64,000 nt of DNA from Sphingobacterium sp. (GCA_031277685.1 JAITLV010000279.1:1-64000); one strand, 5' to 3'. Positions 1 through 9,237 are shown, numbered from the stretch's first letter. Notes: generated by a model from the sequence alone, not told the origin. Made by a program: numbers and translations.

Positions 1-620
1 TAGATGTACTTTATACCATACCAGGCCACTTCATCATGCTCATTTTTCATCTGTTCAGGGCCTTTAAAAAAGAATTTATTATCATTAAAATAGTATGTAT
101 CGGATATTTCACCAGCATAATGACCATTTTCGGCGAATAGGTAGGGTGGACTGTGCTTCTCAAAACTATAGAAACGTACGTATTGTTCGACGGTATCCCG
201 TTTTCGTATACCATAAAACTCCCAGAAATCTGCATAGCGATTCCAGCGAAAAATACTGTCTTTCCGTTGCTCAATCTTAGCATTATTGATTTCATACTTA
301 TAGGGGCTTTCAAAAATACTGTCTTTGCTCACCGTCAATGTATTGTAGAGGTAACTAGATAGTTTGGTTGAGTTCCAGAATGATGCTGGTTTCTCCTGAG
401 CTGAAACATCTATGCCGCCCTCAGGAGAACCTTTGTATGCTTTAAAAGCGATGACATCTTTCCGCAAAAATAGAAAGGTATCTCGCATTTCCTTAGGTTC
501 TTCCGTTGGTTTCTGCACAGGTTTTTCAGGTAACTCGGGTGTACCGTTGTCCTTGCTGCATCCAGAGGTGAAACCAGCTACAGAAACAATGAATAGAAGA
601 ATCCGGATTGGTATTTTCAT
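1..620 (-). CDS. Putative lipoprotein, cut by the left window edge
   Basis: An open frame runs leftward from the ATG ending at 620 to the window edge without a stop, giving about 206 codons. The N-terminus is a lipoprotein-like signal (basic start, hydrophobic stretch, then TSGC with the candidate lipidated cysteine at residue 21). A Pro/Glu-rich linker follows (residues about 28-45), typical of a tether. The rest is rich in aromatic and charged residues, with two short repeats of the pattern KDSIF at roughly 100 and 125. I recognise no family. The lipobox has Thr rather than Leu at -3, so lipidation is likely but not certain. The stop and C-terminus lie outside the window. Confidence 0.75.
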   Translation of the reverse strand, partial: MKIPIRILLFIVSVAGFTSGCSKDNGTPELPEKPVQKPTEEPKEMRDTFLFLRKDVIAFKAYKGSPEGGIDVSAQEKPASFWNSTKLSSYLYNTLTVSKDSIFESPYKYEINNAKIEQRKDSIFRWNRYADFWEFYGIRKRDTVEQYVRFYSFEKHSPPYLFAENGHYAGEISDTYYFNDNKFFFKGPEQMKNEHDEVAWYGIKYI

Positions 621-692
621 AAAATGTCTTTTTAGATCATGTAATATGGCAATGTGTTTCTAAGGTAATGATATTGATTTAACTTTATATAA

Positions 693-1838
693 TTAGTAGG
701 TTACCTTTTTTATTACTCTGCTTTTATGGATATATCCTTTTTGCGCTTCCTTTGTCTGTACAAGCCACCAGTCATCCGAATCATCGAGAATTTCTACCCG
801 ATTTCCTGTTTTTATGCGCTGTATAATAGTGGAATGTGCATTTCTTTCTGTCCTTAGATTAGTATAGCCATCCGGGTCTTTAATTGTGCCTTCGCCAATC
901 GGGCCATTAAATAAGTCAATATTTTCACAGAAAGCTTTCAATCGTTCCTGTGCATAATATTCATTCGATCTTAGGTTTTTGATAAAATCTTTATGACTAC
1001 TTATAAAATATTGCACAATGCCTATATGGCCTACATTCAGCAATTTTTCGCATAGCAGGGCAACTGTTTGTTCCCAGTTGCTGTATTCCCATTTCCGTTG
1101 GTAGATATCATCAAGGATGGTGTGCAATGTATTGTAACCATCTCCTGCTTTTGCTTCTGACTCGATTTCCCTGGTTTTTCCTCTATATTGGATCTGTTCC
1201 ACATCCGCCAGTAGTCCTGTCCTGAGCTTGTATTTCCCCTTGTTATCCTTTTGTCCGAATATCAGTTCATGAAAGGCTGTGGGACTGGAAAAGTCAAAAT
1301 CTTTGAATACGAATTTGACAAGGGCTTTATCCTGGTGATAACCATAATGTATCACAAGTTCCTTTAGCAGATAGGGCTGTGTTGTTGTCAACATTGTAAA
1401 GGCTGCCCGATCCTTGTACATGATGTATTGATTGTAGTTATACAATAGATCGGCAGTGATGGAATACTTGGCTGGACTATCTACATCCTGAATCAATATA
1501 TACCGTTTATTGACTAGGGCAATTGGAGGAAAATCAGCTATGCGCAGTGAAATTATCTCACTTTTATAGGCGTGGACGGGCATGCCGTACACCGCCAGTA
1601 TTCGTGCTGAAAAAAGGCTATCGTCTGGAAAATTGTATTTCGAACGCTGCAGTAACGCCAGACCTTGATCAATGATCTGTCGTGGTAGGCTGTCGTAATT
1701 AAATTTGCTGCCGTCTCCTTCTGCAACGATATTGTAAGGCGGACTGGGCCTGTGATCAACGGGTTTATTTGGAGCTACTTGAGCATAGGCGATCAGGTCT
1801 ATTAAAAATAATACCATTAAAAAAAATCCCTTTGCCAT
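693..1838 (-). CDS. Exported protein with C-terminal bacterial SH3 domain
   Basis: The protein has 381 residues. A signal peptide covers about 1-19 (hydrophobic core ending AYAQ). The middle region (about 30-305) matches nothing I recognise. The C-terminal 70 residues fit a bacterial SH3 (SH3b) domain: an NLRTE segment, a GNRVEIL strand, the DDWW pair, and GYIHKSRV as the last strand. SH3b domains usually bind peptidoglycan or protein ligands in the periplasm, so an envelope role is inferred. It is transcribed toward the left-edge lipoprotein with a 72-bp gap and may be cotranscribed with it. Function is unknown beyond the SH3 domain. Confidence 0.8.
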   Translation of the reverse strand: MAKGFFLMVLFLIDLIAYAQVAPNKPVDHRPSPPYNIVAEGDGSKFNYDSLPRQIIDQGLALLQRSKYNFPDDSLFSARILAVYGMPVHAYKSEIISLRIADFPPIALVNKRYILIQDVDSPAKYSITADLLYNYNQYIMYKDRAAFTMLTTTQPYLLKELVIHYGYHQDKALVKFVFKDFDFSSPTAFHELIFGQKDNKGKYKLRTGLLADVEQIQYRGKTREIESEAKAGDGYNTLHTILDDIYQRKWEYSNWEQTVALLCEKLLNVGHIGIVQYFISSHKDFIKNLRSNEYYAQERLKAFCENIDLFNGPIGEGTIKDPDGYTNLRTERNAHSTIIQRIKTGNRVEILDDSDDWWLVQTKEAQKGYIHKSRVIKKVTY

Positions 1839-2188
1839 CTGTTTATGTATTTTCCTGTTTATTCCCGGTCATATGCCTGCTGTGAATTTCGGAAAGTAAA
1901 TAGAGATTTCAATGATTTTTATCGATATTTTTTATTTAGCCGATTAAATAGAGTTAGCTGAGGCGATCAAAGAAAACGTTTTCTTGTCATGCTGCAACGA
2001 ATCGTAATTCGCTGTTCACAGATTTTAAATAGTAGGCCCGGGATAATATCTAATCTCTTATTTTTATTTCGAAAATTTAAGGATTTTGCTGCTGCGCCTG
2101 GCGCTGTTCTGAAGTTTAGCCAGGATAGCGTGCCGCAAGTGAGCGGATACCGGGCTATGTAGCGTGGGATAATTTTAAATAAAATAGG
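1839..2188. other. Intergenic region between divergent genes, with a 16-bp palindrome
   Basis: This stretch separates the SH3-domain gene (minus) from the membrane-protein gene (plus). The only structure seen is a perfect 16-bp palindrome at 1970-1985 (AAGAAAACGTTTTCTT), which could be an operator. An 82-codon minus-strand frame here has no coding character and is not called. No exact TAnnTTTG promoter element was found on the plus strand. Confidence 0.5.
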
Positions 2189-2953
2189 ATGAAAATATTT
2201 TGGAACATCGTTCAATGGTTAGTGGTTACCGGCTTTATCATTGTCTTCGTCTTTGTCATAAATAGTTACCACTATCTGATCTATGCCCTAATAGCTGCTT
2301 TTCTGCTCTATTTCCCATTGAAAGAAATAATTGTTGGCAGATTAGGCAAGCTGGATAGCAACAGGAAAGTCCAATATGAGGTCAATGGCAAACCTGTAAG
2401 CACGCAAATGATCAAGCTTAGCGCCTTTGTCGTTTTGTTGGCCCTTGCTTATATTGTCATTGTTACCATCTTTTCGGTAAGTCCTTATTTGGAGCGGAAA
2501 GAGTTTAGGATAACACATCCAAGCTGGGTCTCGGTCATGCCTTCTATCCGAAACCTGAGCAGTAACCTGCAAGGAGGGAAAACCAAATATGCGTATATCG
2601 ATCTGGAATACCAGTTTACTGCCGATGGACAATCGTATGGACAAAAAATAGTTAAGGCCGAAAAGCTGTATTCTTTTTTACCGATTTGGGGGAAGCAAGG
2701 TTTAGAAAAAATCCGGATTGAACTGTTAGATAGAGCAAGCCGGAAAAATACAGCGAACGAATACATCGTGTTTTATAACCCAGACAATCCCAAGCAGAAC
2801 AAGTTTTTTCTGGCGAACGATTATTTTTATCCACAGGGCGCATGGCTGTATGACTTATTGTCCGTGTATTTCATCCTATTTTTATTCATTATGATAATCG
2901 TGTTGTTGTTTAGGACAAAAAATAGGATTAGTGTAAAAAATCAGATCATTTAG
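2189..2953 (+). CDS. Multi-pass membrane protein, DUF3592-like
   Basis: The protein has 254 residues. Two hydrophobic segments lie at about 10-45 and a third at about 77-98. An extracytoplasmic domain follows (about 100-220), and a last segment spans about 228-250. The soluble domain has a repeated Tyr/Gly pattern and a YNPDNPKQN segment close to its end, resembling DUF3592-type proteins, in which a surface domain sits between membrane helices. That family has no established function. The start at 2189 is the first ATG of the frame and gives a sensible membrane N-terminus. The stop is two bases before the next ATG, so the next gene is probably cotranslated. Confidence 0.7.
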   Translation: MKIFWNIVQWLVVTGFIIVFVFVINSYHYLIYALIAAFLLYFPLKEIIVGRLGKLDSNRKVQYEVNGKPVSTQMIKLSAFVVLLALAYIVIVTIFSVSPYLERKEFRITHPSWVSVMPSIRNLSSNLQGGKTKYAYIDLEYQFTADGQSYGQKIVKAEKLYSFLPIWGKQGLEKIRIELLDRASRKNTANEYIVFYNPDNPKQNKFFLANDYFYPQGAWLYDLLSVYFILFLFIMIIVLLFRTKNRISVKNQII

Positions 2954-2955
2954 CC

Positions 2956-3540
2956 ATGAAGAAAATCTCGATATTGCTTGCCGTTTTTCCGCTTATAATG
3001 TGCAACGGGCAAAATAAGTCTCAAACAAATGAATTTGCAAACAGCGCAGATCTGAAAGGGAAGGTCTGGCATGTCGGTAAAAGCCGTGTAATAAATAAAC
3101 GTGGCGGGATTATCTTTTCCACGGATGTCTATTTACATTTTCTGGATAAGGACAGTCTCCAAATGACTTATTCCCAGTATACGCCAAGCGTTGGTTCTCA
3201 TAACATAAAGGAGAGTGGAATTTACCGGGTTGAGCGGAAAAACGAAGTTTCTATCATTCTTTTTGAACCAAAAGACGCATTTGGCCGGAGTAAAATTACA
3301 ATAGGTGAGAGCGAAGTGCCGCGTTTTTTATATGCAATGAGCCGTATCAGAAATACCGATGAGCCAACTTTCGACATAACGAGATTACCAGAAATCAAAA
3401 CATATCACTTTAGCGTCACCAACTATTTGCCGAATGGTGATTTTAGGGCCGAGCTTACCTTGTTGGACGACAAGCAAGTGAGCTATCGTTTCGGAACGTA
3501 CACCTTTGACAATAATAAAACTGGAAAGCATCCCTATTGA
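2956..3540 (+). CDS. Small exported protein of unknown function
   Basis: The protein has 194 residues, and its ATG lies two bases after the stop of the preceding membrane protein, a strong sign of one operon. The N-terminus has a Lys-rich start and a hydrophobic core followed by MCNGQ, so it is exported. The cysteine at about 16 is not in a good lipobox. The remainder is predicted mostly beta from alternating hydrophobic residues and has no recognised motif. The pairing suggests the two products act together at the envelope, but this is inference only. Confidence 0.65.
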   Translation: MKKISILLAVFPLIMCNGQNKSQTNEFANSADLKGKVWHVGKSRVINKRGGIIFSTDVYLHFLDKDSLQMTYSQYTPSVGSHNIKESGIYRVERKNEVSIILFEPKDAFGRSKITIGESEVPRFLYAMSRIRNTDEPTFDITRLPEIKTYHFSVTNYLPNGDFRAELTLLDDKQVSYRFGTYTFDNNKTGKHPY

Positions 3541-3555
3541 GGTAAGACGGTTCAG

Positions 3556-3586
3556 CTAGTGTATGCAAAAAGCTTGCTTACACTAG
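3556..3586. terminator. Hairpin between convergent genes
   Basis: Arms CTAGTGTA (3556-3563) and TACACTAG (3579-3586) enclose a second stem GCAA/TTGC, giving about 12 pairs with one T-T mismatch. It lies between two convergent genes and overlaps the stop of the minus-strand gene. There is no clear T-tract on either side, so termination is plausible but not proven. Confidence 0.55.
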
Positions 3587-5901
3587 GCCTTAAATCCTAC
3601 CCGAATGGCCTTCAGCCCGATAAGCCCCTGTAGATCTTCGACGTCAAACTTCTCGATATCATCCTGTAATAAACCTTTGTGCTGAAGCAGATTGATATAA
3701 CCCAAGTATTCTGTTTCTTCATATAGATGGGAATAGACAATGACCAACTTTCCCTTTTGGGTAATGCGTTCTGTTGATCCTTTGATTTTGGCTTTGTCGA
3801 TACGTTTTTTTGCGATCTCATAACGTACATTGTAGGACCCATCGATATCAAACTGTTTTTCGTCCATTTTGAAACGGATGGAGATCGGCGTTGCAAAGAC
3901 CAGGATCAGCGAGGTAACCTCCAGCTGATGGGGTAGTTCAGGTTGGAGCACTCTAAACTGGCTTTCCATTTCACACATGACCTGCAGTTGCCATAAGCGT
4001 AAATTTTTGAGGTAATAGAGCTCAAAGTTTTTGTCCGGGGCAATGGAAGCTCCAATATACATGTTATGCTCGATACCATCTGTTTTATAGCGCTCGTAAT
4101 AATGTGGAAAGTATTCTTGTGCTTCCAGCTGTTTTTCATCAAGAATAGTCACCAGCTTTTTATTGATCAAGGTGATGGAGTTGTCATAATCGCGTCGGGC
4201 CTCATAGAAACCACCGATGCCCAGGTTTATACGGTCGAAATAGGCATTGATATCAGCAAGGACCAGGCTATCTTTATTGTTTTTTCTAAAATTCTCAAGA
4301 ATAGGATGCACGTCCATAGTGAACTGATCTAGCATAACCTGTTCCGTATCGGTTGACAGGGAGAGGTCAAGCGTAGCGAGATTGCGTTGCAGATCAAAGA
4401 CTTTCTGTTCAAATAAAGGCAGTTTATGCGTCTGGTTTATCTTGGTAAAAAGTGCAATAAGATCTGTTGTCTGATGGATCAAATCCTCTTTTATAGCCTG
4501 ATTACGGGATTCTGAAGAACCCTGAACATCAATCTGTCCATAAAGTGGATAGACGTTTTCAAATACGATTTCCTGAAGACTATAATCTTTCCCAAAAGCC
4601 CTGTTATTGAGGTAATGTATAGCCTCCTCCTGAAACCTCCATTTGACACTCGGATGAATAGCGGTATATTCTTTTTGGATAACAGCTTCAATCTGGTTTT
4701 CTGTCTCGGAAAATGCCTTGGACACTTTGTCTTTGATAAAAGGCAGGATAAAGTCGAGTTTATTGGCATTGACCGAATTCAGTGCCCGTACCTTGGAGGA
4801 AGACATTTCCAATAGCCCCAGCACCTTATCATCCTGTATCAGCGGAACAAAGATAAAGCTCTTGACATGCTGCTTTTTCAGTTTATCAATAAAATAAGCT
4901 TTTTTGGGATCTAAAGCAGGTATTTTGTCGATATCTGGAACAACGAGGAACTCGTTTTTGGTGAGCAGTCCTTCCAATGTTTCATGGCAGAGCATTTCTT
5001 CGCATTCCGCCAGTGTCGAATCGTATAACAGATGGCTGTACAGCTGTTTTTCGACCAGTCTCAGATTAAACTCTTCGCGGACTTTCTCAAAAGAGGTGAG
5101 TCCAATCCGGAGATCGTTTATTTTATAGATTGATCTAAAAATGCTTTCAATTTCGTCCAGTTGAATGGCGCTTTCTTCACGGAGTAAATTACTCTTAAAG
5201 CTTGATACGGCATTTTCGGTCGTTGCATCGAAGAGCGTCATGATGGCGAAACCTTTCAAAATCCAGCTGCGCTCCGGAAATTTGGACTTCCACAGGGCGA
5301 TATCCGAGAAATTATCGATCAGTTCAATAATATCCTCCCCGGTAAGTTCCACTGCGCGCTCGGTGGGAACAATATCCATAAAATCGGCATTGAACAAAAC
5401 CCGATAATGATGCATGATGTTGTCTTTATCCGGAATATCCAAAAATATGGGTGTATCCATGGCATCGACTTTAACACCATAGTATTGGCTTATGATCATA
5501 CAGCAATTCAGGATATAGTAGGTATCCGGAGAGACATCGCGATAGTTAAAATCATAATGATCACCGGCATCCTTTAAAATCTGATCCAAGCGTTCGGTAT
5601 GATTGAAGGTATATAAGTAAAAGGGGATCGTGATCGCCTTGATCTCATTTTTAGTCAGTGAGTGCGGGAACAGATCAGCCAGAAGGATCTTGACGATGGG
5701 TTCATATTGATGTAAATCCTCGGTTTTTTCGATTCCTTCGATCAGTTCAGGATATTTCTTGATTTCTTCCAATAGAGATTTAGCATAGGCTGCCTGAAAA
5801 TCAACCTGGGATAATGCCGTCTCTTCAAAGGATTTTATAATCTTATGAAAAGAGATCAGGGTCTTAAAAGGACTGGAATCAAAGGTGAAGTTAAATTGCA
5901 T
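3583..5901 (-). CDS. Large cytoplasmic GAF-domain protein
   Basis: The protein has 772 residues, no signal peptide and no membrane segment. A GAF-like domain is visible at about 265-400: hydrophobic strands around LVVPD, then SFIFVPL and KVLGLLEMSS, the usual core of a GAF fold. The regions before and after are long, mainly helical and match no enzyme I know. No histidine-kinase, cyclase or HTH output domain is present, so it is not a self-contained signalling protein. GAF domains bind small ligands or mediate dimerisation, so a ligand-sensing or scaffold role is an inference. A -7-like element (TATTTTTG on the minus strand) at 5945-5952 would give a leader of about 37 nt. Confidence 0.7.
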   Translation of the reverse strand: MQFNFTFDSSPFKTLISFHKIIKSFEETALSQVDFQAAYAKSLLEEIKKYPELIEGIEKTEDLHQYEPIVKILLADLFPHSLTKNEIKAITIPFYLYTFNHTERLDQILKDAGDHYDFNYRDVSPDTYYILNCCMIISQYYGVKVDAMDTPIFLDIPDKDNIMHHYRVLFNADFMDIVPTERAVELTGEDIIELIDNFSDIALWKSKFPERSWILKGFAIMTLFDATTENAVSSFKSNLLREESAIQLDEIESIFRSIYKINDLRIGLTSFEKVREEFNLRLVEKQLYSHLLYDSTLAECEEMLCHETLEGLLTKNEFLVVPDIDKIPALDPKKAYFIDKLKKQHVKSFIFVPLIQDDKVLGLLEMSSSKVRALNSVNANKLDFILPFIKDKVSKAFSETENQIEAVIQKEYTAIHPSVKWRFQEEAIHYLNNRAFGKDYSLQEIVFENVYPLYGQIDVQGSSESRNQAIKEDLIHQTTDLIALFTKINQTHKLPLFEQKVFDLQRNLATLDLSLSTDTEQVMLDQFTMDVHPILENFRKNNKDSLVLADINAYFDRINLGIGGFYEARRDYDNSITLINKKLVTILDEKQLEAQEYFPHYYERYKTDGIEHNMYIGASIAPDKNFELYYLKNLRLWQLQVMCEMESQFRVLQPELPHQLEVTSLILVFATPISIRFKMDEKQFDIDGSYNVRYEIAKKRIDKAKIKGSTERITQKGKLVIVYSHLYEETEYLGYINLLQHKGLLQDDIEKFDVEDLQGLIGLKAIRVGFKA

Positions 5902-6060
5902 ACCGCTTGTTTCTGACTATATTAGATTATTAATGGAAGACAGACAAAAATATGAAATTATCGGGTATTGAGCAGTTATTTTTTAACAAATGGCATTGCG
6001 TTTACATCCTCAACAGTGTCTCGGATCCACAACCATTTGGGAGATATGAGCGCTTATTTA

Positions 6061-6091
6061 TTGCATTTCGTTAATAAAAAAGGTAAATTTG
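6061..6091 (+). promoter_or_regulatory. Promoter of the DUF1275 gene
   Basis: A TTG at 6061-6063 is followed after 20 bases by TAAATTTG at 6084-6091. This matches the Bacteroidota consensus (-33 TTG, -7 TAnnTTTG) in sequence and spacing. Transcription would begin near 6098 and leave a leader of about 57 nt before the ATG at 6155. Confidence 0.6.
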
Positions 6092-6154
6092 AGCCTGTTT
6101 CTCATACAGTTGCAAGAGATAGTTTCATAAAATATATAAGGTGAAAACAGCATT

Positions 6155-6901
6155 ATGTTTAGGCATCGCGATAAAGGACGAAATTATATCCATAATGTGC
6201 AGTTAGCTGCATTATTATCCATAGTAGCCGGAGTAGTAAATATAGTAGGCGTACTCTCCTTCAAAACACTGACAACAAATGTTACAGGCCACTTTGCTTT
6301 TTTTTCGGAAGAGCTTTACCTCAATCACTACTTGTTTGCCATGCTCAGTATACTCTATGTAATTTCCTTTTTGTTGGGGGCATTTATTGCCAACACAGCC
6401 ATGGAACTTACATCAAGGGGAAGAGCACATTTTTCGTATAGTGTACCCATCGCTATTGAAATTATACTGCTTGCATTTGTTTCGCTTTTTAATTTCCCCG
6501 GTACCAACACTGCTGTATGGCTGTCCTGCATGCTTTTGCTCGCAATGGGGCTCCAGAATGCTTTGGTCACCAGAATATCCGGATCCGTGGTTCGGACAAC
6601 TCATTTAACGGGACTGTTTACCGATTTGGGAATTGAGCTATCCCAGGTAATTTTCTACAAGAAGACCAATGAACGCAAGCGGTTAAGACGGGGAATCTTG
6701 CTCAAGATCATTATTATTGGCGGTTTCTTCCTCGGGGGTATTATGGGGGCATTTATATATAGCTGGTTTGACCGAAAAACCCTATTGTTGCCTGTGATCT
6801 TATTGCTGATCGCACTGTGTTATGACCGTTTACTGCTCGGGTTTTATAGGCTAAAGAGGAGGCAACAAGATCATGCAGGTAAACCAGTTGGAAGCTCCTA
6901 G
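6155..6901 (+). CDS. DUF1275 (YoaK-family) membrane protein
   Basis: The protein has 248 residues and about six hydrophobic segments. The N-terminal block GVVNIVGVLSF, the TTNVTGH segment around residue 45, and the later MGLQNALVTRISGSVVRTTHLTG block around 130-155 are the hallmark conserved regions of DUF1275/YoaK. The family is widespread and of unknown biochemical function, presumed transport-related. Length is usual for the family. The C-terminal tail is basic and cytoplasmic. It has its own good promoter upstream and appears monocistronic or cotranscribed with the next small gene. Confidence 0.88.
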   Translation: MFRHRDKGRNYIHNVQLAALLSIVAGVVNIVGVLSFKTLTTNVTGHFAFFSEELYLNHYLFAMLSILYVISFLLGAFIANTAMELTSRGRAHFSYSVPIAIEIILLAFVSLFNFPGTNTAVWLSCMLLLAMGLQNALVTRISGSVVRTTHLTGLFTDLGIELSQVIFYKKTNERKRLRRGILLKIIIIGGFFLGGIMGAFIYSWFDRKTLLLPVILLLIALCYDRLLLGFYRLKRRQQDHAGKPVGSS

Positions 6902-7005
6902 TAGAGCAAAATACCCCAACAATTTGAACTATTTTGTTTAGTCCGATGTTCTCTAAGCAACCTGCCCCTAAATGTGCAGGAAATTGCGAAATTAATAGTG
7001 GCAAA

Positions 7006-7449
7006 ATGAACGGAATTAATAAAAATATGTTGGGTGGATTAATCGGCGCCTTGGTGCTCAATGTGATCCACAGCGCGGCAAAAAGATTTGATAAAAATGC
7101 ACCGGCCATTGACAAAGTAGGTGAGGAGGCAATGAAAAAGACGGTCCGTGCTACCGGATTTCAACCGCCAAAAGGTAATGCGTTGGTTGCGGCTACATTT
7201 GGCGCTGATGTTGCTTCGAATGCAATGTTGTATACCATGATCGGTTATGGCGGTGATAAACATCTTATCCTTAGAGGGGCATTGCTCGGTACCGTGGTTG
7301 GACTGGCAACATTGACAATCCCGGAGCAGGCGGGACTTGATACACAGCCGATAAAAAAGACCGAACGCACAAAAGTCATGACGGTAGCCTGGTATGTACT
7401 CGGGGGAATGGCAGCAGGGTTGGCCATAAAAGCAATGCGGGAAAGATAG
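7006..7449 (+). CDS. Hypothetical membrane-associated protein
   Basis: From the ATG at 7006 the product has 147 residues. A longer in-frame start at 6934 would add 24 residues containing two cysteines that do not resemble a signal. I prefer 7006 because a near-consensus -7 element just before 6934 (TATTTTG) would put the transcript start close to that first ATG, leaving it no leader. Hydrophobic glycine-rich stretches occur at about 7-22, 60-90 and 125-140, suggesting helices that associate with the membrane. No family was recognised. It lies on the same strand 104 bp after the DUF1275 gene. Confidence 0.6.
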   Translation: MNGINKNMLGGLIGALVLNVIHSAAKRFDKNAPAIDKVGEEAMKKTVRATGFQPPKGNALVAATFGADVASNAMLYTMIGYGGDKHLILRGALLGTVVGLATLTIPEQAGLDTQPIKKTERTKVMTVAWYVLGGMAAGLAIKAMRER

Positions 7450-7458
7450 ACATAAAAA

Positions 7459-7484
7459 AAGTGTAACAGAAAACTGTTACACTT
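7459..7484 (-). terminator. Rho-independent terminator of the cold-shock gene
   Basis: A perfect 11-bp stem (AAGTGTAACAG, 7459-7469, and its complement, 7474-7484) encloses a four-base loop. On the minus strand it is followed by a run of T residues, so it best serves the cold-shock gene whose stop is 46 bp away. It may also stop the convergent plus-strand gene. Confidence 0.85.
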
Positions 7485-7530
7485 GTTAGAAGGTGCGCCA
7501 TGCAGCTCCCGAATTGACTATTTTACTTAA

Positions 7531-7722
7531 TTATGCGATACGTACATTGGTAGCATTAATACCTTTTTTTCCGTTTTCCAAATCATAAGTTACGCTATCA
7601 TTTTCACGCACTTCATGGATCAGGCCGGTAACATGTACGAAAATATCATCACCACCATCAGCTGGTGTAATAAAACCAAAACCTTTTGTTTGGTTAAAGA
7701 ATTTTACTTTTCCTTCTTGCAT
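7531..7722 (-). CDS. Cold-shock protein, CspA family
   Basis: The 63-residue single-domain OB-fold protein carries both RNA-binding motifs: RNP1 KGFGFI (13-18) and RNP2 DIFVH (26-30). Family members bind single-stranded nucleic acid and melt RNA secondary structure, and are often induced by cold or growth changes. The length is slightly shorter than E. coli CspA, as is common in Bacteroidota. It is flanked by a long upstream gap that probably carries its promoter and leader, and by a strong terminator downstream. The specific paralogue cannot be told from sequence alone. Confidence 0.95.
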   Translation of the reverse strand: MQEGKVKFFNQTKGFGFITPADGGDDIFVHVTGLIHEVRENDSVTYDLENGKKGINATNVRIA

Positions 7723-8113
7723 TGTATTTTTTTATTTTAAATTATTCGTTATTGAACGTATTGTAGTTTCATGTTATTTCTACCATGATAAATCTATTTG
7801 TTCGCAAGAAATGATGAGCTGTGTTTAGATACTTCACCTATTATTTTGACAACAAAATTAGCTTCTGAATATGCAAATACTGAGCGGAAAGATAGACTTG
7901 ACGATTTCAGAAAAGCAAAGGCGGAGCCTGATTATGACACAAGTATAGGTATAAAATATTGATATATAGTATAGTTCTTGTTTTATTTTTCAGAATAAAA
8001 CAAATTATTATTATAGCGGATGTTGAAAGCTATTTTTCCTAAAAAATTTACTGCAGTAGCGCAAATAACCTTAATGGTTTCCAGCGGATCTACAGGGAGA
8101 AGATGCAGCGATG
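7723..8113 (-). promoter_or_regulatory. Gap with long leader and -7 element of the cold-shock gene
   Basis: No gene is seen here. On the minus strand TAATTTTG at 7860-7853 matches TAnnTTTG exactly and would start a transcript near 7846, leaving a leader of about 120 nt. Long structured leaders are common for cold-shock genes. A convincing -33 element was not found. The part from about 7900 to 8113 is AT-rich and shows nothing else. Confidence 0.45.
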
Positions 8114-9175
8114 TTATTTTGACATCGCTTGAATGACTCCGATATGGGACCTAAAAGCCGCCCAGAAAGTCCTGAATTCATTATATTGTAATTTATATTC
8201 TTGACAGGTTTGTACCACAATGCGATTAAGTGCCGGGTAGTGTACATGGCTGATCTTAGGAAATAGATGGTGTTCAACTTGAAAGTTAAGCCCTCCAAGT
8301 AACCAGGTCAGGATCTTACTTTTCGTCGCAAAGTTGGCCGTAGACTGAATCTGATGAATCATCCACTCTTCTTCTACCTTCGATCCCTCTACAGTCTTAA
8401 ATTCGGTTCCCGAAACGACATGGGCTAACTGGAAGACAGTAGCCAGACTGATCCCACAGACACCACCTGCGATCAAAAGCCCCAACAAAGTAGGCAGCCA
8501 ACCGACAAAAATTACAGGAATAATGACAAACAAAGTCAAATGTACGAACTTGCTAATCCAAAAAATAATACGCTCTTTCAACGGAAAATGAAAACGCTCA
8601 GCTTGATTACCCATACGGCCACGGAAGTATTTCTCATAATCCTGATAAAAGATCCAGGCAAGATAGGAGATGCCATATAAAAGTGGAAAGTAAAGGCGTT
8701 GGTAACGGTGATGTTTTTTCAGTTTTTGATCATGATGGATGCGCATGAATTTAACCTCGATATCGTGATCCTCACCATCAATATTGGTGTAGGTGTGGTG
8801 GGCAATATTATGCTTGAGTTTCCAAAAATAGATGTTGCCGCCCAAGAGATTGAGTGAATAGGATAATATGGTATTTAACTGCTTGTTGTCCGAAAACGAA
8901 TTATGCCCGGCATCATGCATAATATTAAAGCCAATAGCCGCGAGGTTTGCTCCGAAAATGATGCACAAAACAATAGCTATACTCCAATGTAGTGGGGCAA
9001 ATACCAACAGCATATACAAAAGTATAAACGTGGATAATAAGATAGCAGCTTTCAAAAATATTCTTCGATTGCCTGTTTTCTGCTTTAACGAATTAATAAA
9101 ATAAGTGTTGATTTTGTGCTTTAGCGCTTTAGAAAACAATGTATTGGCATTGTCAAATTTAACAAACTGAGACAT
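8114..9175 (-). CDS. Membrane fatty acid desaturase, front-end type
   Basis: The 353-residue membrane protein has hydrophobic pairs at about 41-85 and 205-250. Three histidine boxes bind the diiron centre: HDAGH (87-91), HNIAHH (122-127) and QVEHH (299-303). Gln in place of the first His of box three is typical of front-end (delta-5/delta-6 or linoleoyl-CoA type) desaturases. It has no fused cytochrome b5, so an external electron donor is needed. The enzyme would insert a cis double bond into membrane acyl chains, and a role in fluidity fits the neighbouring cold-shock gene, although the two have separate leaders. Regiospecificity cannot be assigned. Confidence 0.88.
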   Translation of the reverse strand: MSQFVKFDNANTLFSKALKHKINTYFINSLKQKTGNRRIFLKAAILLSTFILLYMLLVFAPLHWSIAIVLCIIFGANLAAIGFNIMHDAGHNSFSDNKQLNTILSYSLNLLGGNIYFWKLKHNIAHHTYTNIDGEDHDIEVKFMRIHHDQKLKKHHRYQRLYFPLLYGISYLAWIFYQDYEKYFRGRMGNQAERFHFPLKERIIFWISKFVHLTLFVIIPVIFVGWLPTLLGLLIAGGVCGISLATVFQLAHVVSGTEFKTVEGSKVEEEWMIHQIQSTANFATKSKILTWLLGGLNFQVEHHLFPKISHVHYPALNRIVVQTCQEYKLQYNEFRTFWAAFRSHIGVIQAMSK

Positions 9176-9221
9176 GTGATTTTACAGAAAATATATTCTT
9201 TTACTTAACTTCCAATCTGTA

Positions 9222-9237
9222 GTGATCGGCTGATCAC
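9222..9237. repeat. Short inverted repeat upstream of the desaturase
   Basis: GTGATC and GATCAC are separated by four bases. The site lies 47 bp upstream of the desaturase start, in the divergent gap shared with the AraC-type regulator gene. It may be an operator, but no binding protein is identified. Confidence 0.4.

Noticed and set aside
1967..2215. 82-codon minus-strand frame in the first gap
   Set aside because: No recognised motif, poor start context, and it overlaps the palindrome and the start of the membrane-protein gene.
6753..7115. 120-codon minus-strand frame
   Set aside because: Antisense to the DUF1275 C-terminus and the following gene; no domain and no promoter.
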